NCBI GenBank assembly: GCA_017165825.1
Contig: CM029384.1
Location: 7,338,914 to 7,402,913, forward strand
Source: Hepsetus odoe
Taxonomy: Eukaryota > Chordata > Actinopteri > Characiformes > Hepsetidae
Length of the DNA: 64,000 nt
Reading direction: 5' to 3'
Both the position numbers and the translations under genes were made by a program. Below are positions 24,646 through 37,900 of the stretch, in pieces. How positions within the stretch are numbered: position 1 is the stretch's first letter; every line of letters starts with the position of its first letter. The notes under the pieces are model-generated. The model was not told where the DNA came from. It saw only the letters and a program-made list of their open reading frames with translations, and made no database searches.

Positions 24646-27600
24646 TCAATTAAATTCAAAGCGAATCAAGTGAGGAAAAAATGTAAGAATGTGGAGATTA
24701 GTGCCACAAGTCCATTTTTCTCCATCCTTCCCAGTAAAACTCTGGAGAAGTCAACCAGAATCAAATGGTATGCAATTATAACTATCAAACTATGCTGATA
24801 ATATGTCTTTGGTCCACTGATAAGTTAAATAATTACAACGTCATACTCGATCATACATCAACAATCATACACGAGCCAATTATCTTTCCACGGAATAAAA
24901 GTTCTCAGGGTCCTGAACCCACGTTTGAACTTTGAGTAGTTAAACATGCCTAAATTGACCAACCTTTCTTCGCTAAACGGTGCTGTCAGGATGTTTAGCT
25001 ACATTCATTCAACTGAGCTGACAGTTAACTTCAGAGGTGTAACGAAACCGCTGTTTTCAGTATGAGTTTTGTGGGTAGTGGTCTACAACAGTGTTTTCAA
25101 GGAACGTTTTTAACAAAAAACACCCAGATTTCTCATTTTACCTGCTAATGAAGGTGGAGGTGCAGCTAACGGGATCACCCGCTGGTAACCTCAATGACCC
25201 CTGAAGGCCAAAATGGGAAAATGGAAAATGAAAATGGTGAGCGAGGACCATCGTTAATCAACAGCTAATTAACGGCTAGATGGCAGACACAAACAAGACA
25301 AATAGTGCTGTTTAACCACACTCTACCCTTAACAGTCTCAGCCTTTACTTCCTGCGTCTCAGTGACTCGTTTTCGCTCTGTGTGCCTGTGCGTGTGCGCG
25401 CTCAGCCTGCCCGCTTGCAAATGTGTGCAAGCAAAGCATGCGAACGGCTGAATTCAACTAACCTTAAAGAACAACAAAGCCCTGGTAAATATTATCCCTA
25501 AATAAGCCAAAAATGTCCAGATAAAAAACAAACACCCACATGCACACACACACCCACACCTAGACAGACGCACTCCGCTACCTTCCTGTATTTCTGCAGC
25601 TTTCTGAGAATCGGCAAGCACACCGAGTGTGTGACCACACAATGGGTGCATAAGGGGTCACAGCTATCTGTTGATCTGTATGTTGGAAGCTCTGAATCCT
25701 GCACTGTGAAAGTGTAAATGTTTGGACTGAATGTAATTCACAAGGAAGATGGTCTAACGCAGGGTTACACAATGTGGACAAAATACTATGGAGATTGCAC
25801 TGCTGTGTGCCTTCGAATGCCTTGCAATCTATTAACAGAAATATAAGAAACTCATCACCAGTGTTTTTTTTTTAAAAAGATCTGGATGTTGTTGTTTGCT
25901 GGATCACGTGAATCGGGCGAATTTGCCTCCCTCACTCACTAAAACAAACCAAAAAAATTAAAACTGAAATTGCCTAAATTTGCATACTGCAGCCTTCTGC
26001 AAAATCTATTCTGCAAGCCCATCTGTAGGACGCCTCACAAACACTATACCTCAGGAAGTCTATCGAGGGGCATTTTTTCCAAGAATTGTTTGTATACCAT
26101 CTCTTGCATCTCTCTGCTGTAGCCCACTGTGAGGCAAACAATACACACCTGTGCCAGTTTGTGTGTTGTGAGATGAAAGCGTGTGTGGGTGCTGCATGTA
26201 TACTTTTCTTTTGTTGTTTCTGAGTAAACACTTGTAGCTGAAGCAGAGCCTGTGAATGCCCATACAAACGTTTTCATGTCATGTTGGATGCTTTTGAGAG
26301 AAAGAAACTAAAGTACTGCTGGTATCACTGCCAAGAGGGACATTAAGTCGAAACTGATTGGCCAGATCCCAAATCTGCCGCAAGCACTTCCCTTAATGTT
26401 CACTGTGACTTGATAGTACAAGGGACAAAAAGAATCTACAGGACCGGCTTTTAAATTAAAACTACAGCTGCATGACATGGACAACCCTATTACTACAGCT
26501 TATTGTTTGTGCACCAAAACTGCAATATTTTTTTTATTATATAAGACTGGGGAATTGTAATCATGCAGAATTTGGGAACGAGCAGTCAGTTCTTTAAATA
26601 TATACTGGAAAACCCTGAATAATCAAAACACTTCATCTCGCACTTTGACTGGGCAGGATGCAAACAGCACACCAAAAAAAAGACACCTGTGGCTACCAGC
26701 CTAGTGCATAATTTTGCCATTTTATTTAGTGTCTGTATTAATTTAAACTGATTTAATCATCTGGATAATTCTGAAGCAAGCACACACTCAGTGATTTGGG
26801 GTGTTCAAGCTTTAAACAAATGAAACAAGCGAGAGACTGAGTATGAACAAAGTTGACATATACTGGGAACATCAGCACAGCGGAGCACAAACTTTTCGTT
26901 CACAATGTTTTGCTGGAGTTAACTAGCTAACCAGCTCAACAAAGGCGGCACAGACTGATCTGCAACCATGGTATTAAGTAGAATGCTGTACTCCCAGGGG
27001 TGACATACTTCATGCTGCAATTTAAAAAATTACAGCAAATCTGTGACACAAAGTTACAGCTTACACGTCAGTTACCATGTGTGCCTCAAACATGCAATTT
27101 TTATAACAACGAGTTCATAAAACAATAAAAGTAAAGGCTGGATGCTGGGGAGAGGGTTGGGTTTGGGGGGTGATCGGGACTGCCACCTTATTTAAAAATG
27201 TAAAAATCTGCGCCATTTCCCCCATTTTCTTTCTTGTTCTTTCACGGTGCCAAGCTAATCCTCTTCCTCATGAGTGAGGATGAAGATGATGAGTCATGCA
27301 GATTTGTTTCACACACTTAATGTGCCTTTGATGTGGGCAACCGCCAAAGCATCGAAATCTCTGAAACTATCATACTTGCTCACTCATCGTGTGGTTATTA
27401 CACATTTCTAAGCTTCAAAAAGAAATCACTCTATTGATTTCACTAACTTTCACATAACAAACCTAACTGCCACAAAACTGAACTCCGGCAACTGCAAATG
27501 ATCTCACTGTACTAATTCAGGCTGGAACCAACAGATGGACAAGCCACCATACCAAGAATTCATGTGCCAGTCACTTACAAAAGAGAAAGTGTGAGACAGA

Positions 27601-28624
27601 AAGTCAGAATGAGAGAGGCAGAAAGAGGGAGGCGATTGGACAACTAATTAAAATCTCTGACTGTTATGTTATCTAAATTCTGTTAAGTTAAAAGTAGAGC
27701 TGAATGATATGGCAAAGATACTGCCCTGCAATATTTAAACTTCAAAGTACACAATATAGCAAAATAAAAGAAAAAATGGCGGCAGATTAAATAATGTTTT
27801 AAAAGCCAAAAGTACAAATATGTACCGTTCTTTACATACTGTAACCTTCCCAAGGGGCACTCGAAACATGTGTCACATACTGAAATCACTACAAAAAAAT
27901 TATATTACCCAACTCTAGTAGCAATGCAGGACGCCACCATCATATTACAATGGAAAAAATTGTAACGATACATGGGGAAGAACAGTCATACCAGTAATAA
28001 CATTCTTCCAACACAGCTTCATCGTCTGAGCATCAATTTTTTTTTCTCAAACAACTAATCAGAAGACTCACTCCCAGTGCTGTCATTCTTTCAGGCTGCT
28101 CTCAAATTGTGATCAGAATAATCAATAAATGATACACTTCTTGTTTCTGATACAGCAGATTTATGACAATGAAGATTTAGACGTGGAAGCAGAACTGCAA
28201 AAGAAATTTAGAAAGCAGGAAAATTCCTGACGGTTGTCCAGAGGTGCTTGAAAGTTTGTGAAACCTTTATTTGGTAATTTTTTTAAAGAGGAAATATTAG
28301 GAAGTGCCAAAAGCCTCACGCATTTAATCGCATTCTCTTCATCTACTTTTTTAATAGATATAAAACCTAATATCTAAGGGTGGTGTATTACAAAGAATAC
28401 ATCTCGCAGTCGGTGAAACCGAGATATCTTAACCTGACTGGACCGTATTGTTTTGTTTACTTAAAATTACACCAAAGTTACCCTTACACAGCACTGCAAC
28501 CGATCACTAGAGAAACATTTCCAGAGAGGACATTTACTATTAATTAAGTTATTCTATATACAGAAGCTGATCAGCCACCCAATTAAAAGCTCCAGCCAAA
28601 GTTTAGGTTATCAAAGCAAAACTG

Positions 28625-29270
28625 ACTTGTTGAGGCATGTACTCTTCAAGTCCTTCGAAGGTGTGCTGTGGAATCTGGCACCAAGATGTTAGCAGCAGAT
28701 GCTTTGTGTCTTATGTCGTCTTATGTGTAGCACCAGGGTCCTGGAGGAAGCTTATTTCGTTCCACTATGTACTGTGTATATTGTTGAAATGACAATAAAA
28801 ACCTAATTGACTTGACTTGATTAAAGTTCTGCAAGTTTGCCTGTTGGGACCTCCAAAGATCAAGCTAATTGGTCTAGCACATCTCACAGTCATTAGGGAA
28901 TACCTTTGTCATGATGGGCTGTGCTTGGTCTACACCAATGCTTAGGTAGGTGGTACATGCAGACCTAACATCCATCTGACAAAGGACCCAGCAGAACATT
29001 GCCCAGAGCATCACACTGCCTCGGCCCACTTCCCAGCTTTCTAAAGTCCATGCCTGGTGCCATCATTTCTGTATGCAAGCAATGCACAGGCACTCAGTTT
29101 TCCACATGATGTAAAAGAAAACATGTTTCCAGACCGAGCCAACTTTTTTCATTGCTCCAAGGTCCAGTTCTTGTCACTGGAAGAAGATCATCAATGTTAT
29201 TGACAGAAAAGTATGTTGCAGTCTGCAGCATGCGCCATTTATCAATGTTTCCAAAACTAAAAAATAATAA
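28625..29270. mobile_element. Nested repeat, likely DNA-transposon remnant with an insertion
   Basis: The outer sequence (tgtggaatctggcaccaaga, gttagcagcagatg, then cacatctcacagtcattagg) resembles a repeat I recall as widespread in teleosts. It is split at about 28697-28822 by a block ending in gaaatgacaataaaaaccta, which looks like the 3' end of a LINE, followed by a short cttgacttga tail. The outer family is not named with certainty. Confidence 0.5.
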
Positions 29271-30449
29271 TGACATGCTGGTAAAGTCAAAGAATTAGAG
29301 TTAGTAAACGATGATGTGAGATGATGTTCTGACAGTCAATATTTTGTTTTCAAAGTTCTCTAAGTAACAGTTACCTCCCACATTGCATGGGCTTAAAACC
29401 AGAGGGTGAAAATGACATTTGATAAAAATATTCGGGGGGGGGTTAAAAAAAAAAAAAAAAAAAAAAAAGCAATACTTGATTATGTTCAAAGTGTTGCAAC
29501 TGTGTGCGTTTCCCATTCATAATGAAAAGTGAACGTATCTGAACAAAAAAATTATATAAAGAGCTTAATGTGTAAAACTGACCCCAAATTATGCCCATTT
29601 AGTCCTAAGCACTGGGACGTTTGACTACAGCCATGCTTTTTAAAATCCGTCACTCACACGGTAAACACGTCTTTGAAACCCTGATCCTTTGCATTAGTCA
29701 ACTCTTTCTTTAGTCTGAAGTCTTCCTCTTTCAGAATTCTTATCACAGGACACATTCTGCATGTCCTATTCCTTTGCAACCATCTCTCCAGTTCTGCGCT
29801 TCCAATTTTAAATTTAGCATCATGTTCTACGTGTCAACTAGAATTTGGTTTCTGCACCTTTTTTCCATGTTTGCAAATGATAATATAAATAAACCCTTCT
29901 GGACTTGCAGCCTGAAGGTTGATCCACTTTCTCTACATGTTATGCCACGTATGAAGCCAGTCTCAGTCTGGGGTTCATTTCCCGGCTCTGCAAGTAAAGA
30001 CAGCTTACAGCAACACCATGCATGGTTAATATCCCTTCTTTCATCCATCTGGTCCACATTTCTCTTTTGGGACATCCTGACAGAGCTCATCTGTCCACCC
30101 GAGCCGTTTCTACAGTTTCACGGTCCTAAATCGACAAAAGGCCAAAGAAATCCTGAAGTTTTCTTAAGGGGGTGTGTGTGAGAGAAGGTTAACGACAATT
30201 GATCAAGGTTTAACAATTGCACTTCATATGCATATCCATCCAAAATGGAAAAACAACGTGTTTTCTGTGTTTTATGTACACGAGAGTTCTCTCAACGCGC
30301 GTAACGAAGCAACCGCTAAGCAGTTAGCTAGCTAAGCTAACTGACAAAAAAAATCTCCACAACTCGAGTGCACGTTTGTCTGGTTTTTTTCTGATGTGGA
30401 CTACAAATGAGGACCAATTTTGATGTGCTGACATTTAATAGAGGCTGAA

Positions 30450-31700
30450 GACGTTCACGGAGAAGAGCAGAATTCCCCCTTCCCCGGCCAAGGGACGGCT
30501 AAGTGGGGTTAGCCAGCTAGGCGAGCTTTAGCAAGGTTGGCAGTTTTCAGAAGGGCCTCCACCGTTTCAGTAGGGAAAAAAACCCCTCCGCCACCGAAAT
30601 AAAACCGAAAAGTGTGGGAAAGCCCGAGTGTGGGTGGTGCTGGGGTTTATGGGGGAGCAGGTGAAGCATCGAGGAGTTAAGTGCAGCTCGGTGACGGGAA
30701 CAACTTTGCGGGAAACGCCGCGGAGAAAGGGTTAAGCTGAGGGAGAGCTTGGTTGGTCAGGAGGGAAAAACACGAACAGGCCGTGCGCTCGTCCAGCTTA
30801 GCCAGTTAGCAGGAGAGCTAGTGCAGCTCGGCGCGGACACGGCGGCGTGCAGCCTCCCAAAATACCACCACAAAACACGGGTCTGCCTGCTTTTGGACAC
30901 TTTCCTCCGCTTTCAGCTGCATTCGCTCATGGAGAATCGCCCCCAGACAGCTTCGCGTGTCCACGCTTTCCATCTACTCTCCTTTCAGCCCTTCCAAAAA
31001 CGCCCAGATTTCTTCTCTCCAGCACGTCGCTCCTGAGATTTTTCATCCCTCCTTCACGCCTGCAAACCGCAACGTCGAACGCCTCTGCAAGTGCTTTGCA
31101 TTATTTTGCATGCGAGCTAAAAGGTGAGGAACCAAGCCAGCCAGCCAACAAACAAACGGCAAAAAAAACCCTCACTGTCTGCAACTCGAGGCGTCAAAAC
31201 AGTCCAAAAACAACACAGTTCGTTCGTGACAGCGTCCTACCTGCACGCCTGCCCGTGTGAGGATTTCACAGAGGTGATCGCTTGCCATCTTCTTGACCGA
31301 ATAAGAGAGAAAAAAAGACAGAATGGAACTTGTGGAGACCCGCTCCGCTCCTCTTCTCTCCGCTCCTCTCGCCGCTGCGCTGCTCGGCCGAAGCGCGAGC
31401 GCCCTCTCTTCCAGCGCGCGCGCCCCGAACTTGCAGGACCCACAGACGTGGAGGAAGAGCCGCCGCTGTTTCCGTGCTTTTTTTTTGTATTTTTTATTTT
31501 TTTTTTACTCGCAGCGGCTGCAGGGCCGACCGACGGGAGACAGACGGCGGCTTTCGGAAACTCCGCCGCGATGTCGCGACGTGGCGGCCTGCTCCGCTCC
31601 GGCTCTCGCGCCTCCGTTACTGAAGCGCCCGGGCGCGCGCGCCGTCGCCTGGAAGAGAGGGAGAGGAAGAAGAGAAAAAAAAAAAAAAAAAAAGATGCAC
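30450..31700 (-). promoter_or_regulatory. znf652: GC-rich znf652 promoter and probable non-coding first exon
   Basis: A marked rise in GC and CpG content compared with the flanks, especially 31340-31660. On the minus strand a donor reading GTGCAG|GTAGGACG puts a possible exon end at 31241. Open frames across it on both strands are low-complexity (Arg/Ser/Pro-rich) and look like GC-rich shadows. The transcription start is not resolved. Confidence 0.55.
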
Positions 31701-32037
31701 GCTCCCTTCAGAGTCCCGCACAAACATTTCAGCTTTAAAAGAGAGGGAGAGACACTCGACGTTTATTTATTCAGTTATTTATTTGTTTGTTTATAAATGT
31801 CTAACGAGCAGGTAAAAGCCACAGGAAGTGTCCTCGAGATGAAAAAGTTCTTATTTTAAAGGGAGCGAGCTCATAAAAATAAACACAGAAGAATGCAGCG
31901 AGACCAGGTGGAGGTTTCGAGGAATAGGCGGTGTCCTAATAATATATAGGACACGGTTTCTTGATACTGCTCCTGGGACCACACACACACTCACACACTC
32001 ACACTCACACTCTCACTCTGTTCCCTGTTGGTGCTTC

Positions 32038-32206
32038 TGAGTGAAAGTGAGTGTGAACACAACGCAAACAACACAGTGAACCTGGACTAAACACGTCCTC
32101 ACAGCGTAGCAGCTGGCAGCCATACATCCAGCAACAGAGAGCAGTGTTGGGGACGGTACCTTGCCTCTTTGGGTAAGGCAACTAAGGACTTGGCCACCAC
32201 TGCCCC
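32038..32206 (-). mobile_element. SINE-A copy, degraded
   Basis: Shares catacatccagc and gtgttggggacggtacctt with the family, and ttggccaccactgccc at its head end. It has lost the intact tRNA boxes. Confidence 0.65.
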
Positions 32207-32279
32207 AAAAGTTGGAGAGCTGGAGCGAGTGTATCAAATGAAAGAATATTTGGAAATGTGGAGGACTGTGGGTCATCAA

Positions 32280-32592
32280 AAGGAAGAGCTTCTGATGAAG
32301 GTGTAGAGATGAAGTGAGTTCTGATAAAGGTGTAGAGATGAAGTGAGTTCTGATAAAGGGGGTAGAGATGAAGTGAGTTCTGATGAAGGTGTAGAGGGAT
32401 GAAGTGAGTTCTGATAAAGGTGTAGAGATGAAGTGAGTTCTGATGAAGGTGTAGAGGGATGAAGTGAGTTCTGGTAAAGGTGTAGAGGGATGAAGTGAGT
32501 TCTGGTAAAGGTGTAGAGGGATGAAGTGAGTTCTGATAAAGGTGTAGAGGGATGAAGTGAGTTCTGATAAAGGTGTAGAGGGATAGAGTGAT
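32280..32592 (+). repeat. Minisatellite, about 31-bp unit, about ten copies
   Basis: Tandem copies of a unit containing gatgaagtgagttctgataa and aggtgtagaggg, varying by a few bases (gataaag, gatgaag, ggtaaag). The repetitive long open frames read through it on the minus strand (IRTHFIPLHLYQNSL-like repeats) result from the tandem unit and are not genes. Confidence 0.9.
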
Positions 32593-32691
32593 GCAGGGTA
32601 ACGCATCTTGATGTTGCTTTCACTTTCACCAAACTTGCAGCTTTGGACTGTTCTGGCGCTTGCAAGAAAGTCTTCCTGTTTCCCTCTATAA

Positions 32692-32830
32692 CTTTGAACT
32701 TATTCTGTCCCTCTATTGCTTTATCTAAACTCACTCTTCCTCTTTACTTTTATCTAAACTCACTCTTTTCCTCTTTACTTTTATCTAAACTCACTCTTTT
32801 CCTCTATATCTTTATCTAAACTCAGTGTAT
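32692..32830 (-). repeat. Inverted array of the same minisatellite
   Basis: About four copies of a unit with tttatctaaactcactcttt, whose reverse complement (aaagagtgagtttagataaa) resembles the 32280-32592 unit. It therefore looks like the same minisatellite in the opposite orientation. Confidence 0.6.
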
Positions 32831-32967
32831 TTCTCCATACCTTCATCTTTGATCACTGTTTCCATATACAAGCATTTCTTAATCTTGCTCTTGCTCACCC
32901 ACAGCCCTCCACTTTTCCTAATAGTCCTTCATTCGATATATCCGCTCCAGCTCATCAGCTCATTTAT

Positions 32968-33108
32968 GGGGTTAGCGGTGGCCTTGTGGTCAGGTACCTG
33001 ACCCAAAAACTGGAGGGTTGTGGTTTGTGCCTCACACCAGTAGATTACCCTGAGAACCACTTGAGCAAGATACCATCCCCCAGTGCTGCTCCCAGATGCT
33101 TTATCATC
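32968..33108 (+). mobile_element. SINE-A copy, 3'-truncated
   Basis: Degenerate tRNA-like head (ggtggccttgtggtcaggta, gttgtggtttgtgcctcaca) followed by cttgagcaagataccatccc and a body end at about 33108. It sits among minisatellite copies. Confidence 0.7.
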
Positions 33109-33225
33109 TTTCCCTGGACTCATGGCATTTCTATCTATCTATCTGAGCTCATTTCCTTTAATCCTTTATTAATTAATTGGGAAATTCCTCTGCCTTTTAC
33201 ATGATCAATAGTCAAGGGACAGTGT

Positions 33226-33412
33226 TTGTTCTGATTAAGGTAGATGAGGAAAGAGTGAGTTTTGAAAATGGTACAGAGGGATACAGTGAATTGTGAAAAG
33301 GTGTTGAATGAGGGTGAATTCTGATAAAGATATAAAGCGATAGAGTGCGTTGTAATAAATGCACAGGATAGAGTTAATTCTGATGGTGGTATAGAAAGAA
33401 AGTGATAAAAAA
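33226..33412 (+). repeat. Degenerate copies of the minisatellite unit
   Basis: Phrases such as gggtgaattctgataaagat and gagttaattctgatggtggt recur at about 30-bp spacing. They look like old diverged units of the array at 32280-32592. Confidence 0.5.
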
Positions 33413-34421
33413 AAGCAAGCCTGCAGTTTTTGTTTTAGAGGGGCTGTTTTTTCTCTCAACTTTGGTTGTGCAAATTTGAAATACTTTAAAATGACAAATT
33501 TTGTATAATTGCATGATTAAAATTTTTAGTATTTTTCTGAATATTATGTAATTCATTTGTCCTGCCATTTGATATATGTTAAAACAAAATGATATACACA
33601 TGCTAAACTATGACCCATATTTTAATTATATTATAAATAACTAAATTATCGGTATTGCAGTCATGCAACAGAACTGATATACACCTTTCCATCTTAGCCA
33701 GTGTTAATTTAACTTTTTTTCTGAAGTGTTTCTAGTATGTAATATAAATAGCCCTGGGGCCGCTGCGATAAAAATGAAATGACATGAAAATGCTGATCAG
33801 TTGAGCAAATGAACCTGTATTTAAATTAGAAGATTAAAAGTCTTATATTTCTGCACCTCTCTGGTGACCTGAAGTGTCTCAGGTGCGGCATGTAATTGAG
33901 ATGAATACTGAGGCCATCTAGTGGCTGGGGAAGCATGTTTTTCTGAGCAAATGCAATTTCATGCAATAATTGCAGGACTGCAAAATAATCCGTAGCAGAT
34001 TTGTCCTTTCAGCTTCCAATAAAAGAATAAATGTGCTAATTTAATAAAAATAAAATCAATACTCAAGAGTACACAGATAGACAAAGATAATAAGCCTCCA
34101 TACTAACATGTCCAGTTTCTTAATTTCCACTTATAGCATCTGTATTTCCATTCAGAATTGGATTGTTTGCTTTTTAACAATCCTGCACTTTCCTAATGCA
34201 AACACTGTCCAGGAAGATATTCATTCCAGCAATCAATTAAGACAGCAGTTATCATACTATTCAGTTCCGTTTGATGCAGTTATAAATGAACAACTTTTCT
34301 TTGACGCCTGCTATTTAGCCACCTATGATTTGGTTTGATATTTATAGGTATATACAGTTTTCTCCTCACCTGTTTAAGTAGCAACACTTGCGATGTATCA
34401 ATTACACAAGATTTGATTCTT
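33413..34421. other. No gene recognised
   Basis: AT-rich spacer between the minisatellite block and the probable end of the phb 3' UTR. I see nothing supportable. Confidence 0.45.
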
Positions 34422-34991
34422 TTTATTGAATAGTGAGCCAGAATTCTCTGTAATATAATATACAGAAACCAATAGAAACAAAAGAGCAACATGGTCTGGC
34501 TAGTGGGGGTAAAGAGTGAGATCAATATGATGGTCAGCCAGAAACCTGATTTGCAGAGGTTTTACAGTTTGGGTTTGCGGAGGCCTGATTCCCCCGTCTT
34601 TGTTTGGACTAAAGTCTGATTTTCCATTTACATTTCCTACTGCAATCAAAATGCAATTTTGAGGTGGACTGTTTGGGTTGGACTCTACAGCTTTAGCCAT
34701 TTTAGTAATAACATGTTACCAGGCACATACAAACACACACACTGCAGTGCTGTTAGATACACCTCCACACATTCGGACTCTGGTGGGGGAAAAAAAAAAA
34801 AAAACAAAAACAAAAACTCTGAGGCAGTCCATAATTTCAGCCAGAGAGAGCCAGGGAGAGTTACGATACAAAAAGATTAAACAGAATTGGCCTTTTCAAC
34901 AAGTTGAACATAGCTTCCTTAGTTGTGGGTTTGTCTCTCCACGTTTTCATCAGGCACGCTGATGAAATCATGCAATTCATGTGGTTGTGTC
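34422..34991 (-). other. phb: Probable phb 3' UTR
   Basis: Sequence downstream of the phb stop on the minus strand, with the first AATAAA I found at 34422-34427. This gives about 570 bases of 3' UTR, a plausible length for this gene. It contains an A-rich run near 34790-34820. Confidence 0.45.
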
Positions 34992-37900
34992 TCACTGAGG
35001 CAGCTGCAGCAGTGTGCCCTGGCCTGAGGGCAGGTAGGTGACGTTGCGTGAACGGCTGAGCTGGAAGGCGATGTCCTCGGCAGCCTCCAGCTTCCTCAGC
35101 TCTACTAGGCCATCTCCCGCCTCAGCCAGAGAATTGGCAATGAGGAGAGCAGCTTGTGAGTCACCCGCTGCTGAGATGATGGCTGCCTGCTTCTGCTGTT
35201 CTGCCTGTGACGCACACACTCATTAGTTTTTGGAAATGTGATTAGAGCACACAGTATTTTCTACCTCATGTAGATGCAAATGGTGCAATTAACTGTGGTT
35301 GTCCTGATTCCTTTTTTAAAAAGCAGAACCGGAGGCATTCAAAGCAGATTTTAGTAAACCACTACTGGCTAAAGAAAGCCTGATCAAATTAGTAATGATG
35401 CAATTTTATGGCTGTTTTACACCAGTGTGGTCTGTTTACAACAGCAGAAGTGACAAGCTGAGGCTGTCCACAGGGTGACCTCTCTTATGTCAGCATTTTT
35501 ACTGCGCTCAAACAACTTGCTGCATGTATTCAAATAAAATGAGATAATACTCTAAACAGCAAGTTTAACAGCCATGAAATAGGACTAAGCATATATTAAC
35601 ATGTATTTGTCAAAACGCAATATACACAAAAGCGAAAAAGTATTTACTGAAAAACTAAACAAAAATAAACAATGAAGCAGAAAATGAATGGGATCAGCTT
35701 TGAAGAAAAACAAAACTTGACCATAAATCAAGGAATGCCTGCAATTTAATCAAAGGCTGATAAATAGATACAAAAGAAGATGTCAAAGAAAATAACTGAG
35801 CTTTACAAAATTCTAACGTTGGTGGCATAAGTTCTCCCTTACCTTCTCTACAACAAATCTCGCTCTTTCTGCTTCTTGCTGGGCAACTTGTTTCATTTCA
35901 ACAGCCTCCGTGAACTCCTTACCAAATGTCAGATGTGTCTGAAGAGGAAAAATTATACTTGTGAAATGGTTTAAACATTCAACTTGCAGCGACCAATGAA
36001 TAAGGGAAAAAAATTTAATCAAGACAAAGAAAAGAAAAGTTTACCAGAGAGACGTCGTCGAGAATGAGGCCGAAGGTAGAGGCTCTCTCGGTCAGATCTT
36101 CACTGACTTGCCTGGATACCAGCTCTCTCTGTGTGATCAACTCTCCCGCATCAAACCTAGCCTGGGGTCAAACACGGTTAAAAATTTGTCTCCAGGGCTA
36201 AGGAAAGGGTTCAAACTACTTGTGAATTAATCATTCTTCCGAAGCACATTTTATGTTAAATAAACCTGGTAAACCGATTAACAGGTCTAGCTGTACCTTT
36301 CCTGTTAGACGCTTAGATCCTTACTGCAATGTTACAGGTTGGGGACTTCTGATAAAAGCCCAGTTATAATAATCTTTAGTGAAATATTAAAATCATAACC
36401 TCAAAAAAAGTACCACACTATAACAAACTGCATTTGCCTGTTTTGTTTTCTGTATGCTGAAACATTAATCCAATCAGACTCACTTGCTGTATAATACACA
36501 AGAGACAACTTAGCCTTTGCAAACTGCAATCAAACTTTAATTCACTGAAACGGCTTCACATCTTTAATCAATACAACTCACCACAACAGCCTTCAGAACT
36601 TCAGTGGTGATGGAGGGGAGCACCCTTTCATCATAATCTTCACCAATGCTGGTGAAAATCCTTGGCAGCTGACCTGCTACTGGCCTGAACAAAATCCTCA
36701 ACGTAATGTTCACATTCTGTAAATCTGAGGTAAGAAGATAATATAAATATTTTTTTAAAGGTGAGTTAATACTATTAAATTTGATTATTTTCATTTATAT
36801 TATTAATATTTATATAGGAGCCATTAAACTTGTGTGTCCAATATTAGGTGGGTCAATTACAAATAGAGCTAAAAAAGGTAATTTTAAGTATTTTCAAAAC
36901 AGGTGCAATTTGTTTTTTTTACATTGGAATAATGTTTATAATTAATCACGTTTGTTAGACAACACCTCACACTGTTAATTCATTTCTTGATTGTATATTT
37001 AATTATTTTTTCGGCTGCTCCCATTTAGGGGACACCACAGGAGATCAACTGTCTCCATTTCTCCCGGTCCTCTGCATCTTACTTCTTCAACGCAACTGCT
37101 TGCATGTCCTCTCTCAGCATGTCCATGTAATCCTTGTCTCTCCTCTGGACATGTCCAAACCAACACAACATTGCTTGTCCAACTTTGTCTCCAAAACATA
37201 CAACCTGATCTGTTCCTCTAATATACTCATATACTAATACACGCATATCTAATCCTGTCCATCTATTGTCACTCCCATCTTTAACTCTGCCCCCTCCTGT
37301 CAGCACCACCCTCTACAACATGTATAGTATAGCTCAGGGGTGGGCAACTCCGGTCCTGGAGGGCTGGTGTCCTACACAGTTTGGTAGTTGCCTTCTCAAA
37401 CACCCTCACTAAACTTGACAACGATCAGGTGAACTGTACCAGGTGAGTTTAAGCAGGGAATTCACTGAACTCTGCAGGACACCAGCCCTCCAGGACCAGA
37501 GTTGCCCACCCCTGGTATAGCTGGTCTTAATACTGTCCTGTAAACCTTTCATTTTACTCTCACTGGTACCTGTCCGCCACAAATCCCCTTTGGTTGCTCT
37601 TCTCCACCCATTCCAACCTGCCTGCACTTTCTTCTTCACCCCTCTCCTACACTCGCAATTACTCCAAGTCTAAGTGAGATACTCTACTCTAAGTGTTGAT
37701 CCTAAGTATTTAAATGCCTTCACCTTTGTCACCTCTACTCCCTGCATTCTAACCACTCCACTTTCCTTCTTTGTTCAGGCTCATGTATTCTTTGTCCTTC
37801 TCACTTTCATTCCTCTCTGCTCTAGAGCATATCTCCATCTATCCAGGGTCTCCTCAAGGTGCTCTCTAATCTTGCTACAGATCACAATATCATCAGCAAT

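Larger units (their letters stand above)
23820..30450 (-). other. znf652: Probable znf652 5' intron; no coding exon seen
   Basis: About 6.6 kb with no recognisable coding exon on either strand. It holds a long (AT)n tract, A-rich tracts, several CA/TG runs near 24150-24290, and a nested repeat at 28625-29270. The open frame at 29774-30181 on the plus strand has no domain I recognise and is probably chance. Confidence 0.45.

Noticed and set aside
29774..30181. A 135-residue plus-strand frame
   Set aside because: No recognisable domain, no splice signals and no conserved composition; probably chance in the znf652 5' intron.
30749..31796. Several long plus- and minus-strand frames in the GC-rich znf652 promoter region
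   Set aside because: GC-rich sequence lacks stop codons; the frames overlap in every register and are low-complexity Arg/Ser/Pro without domains.
32013..32734. Two long minus-strand open frames with repeated Ser/Leu/His-rich units
   Set aside because: They are the 31-bp minisatellite read through; the repeated peptide follows from the tandem unit and there is no domain.
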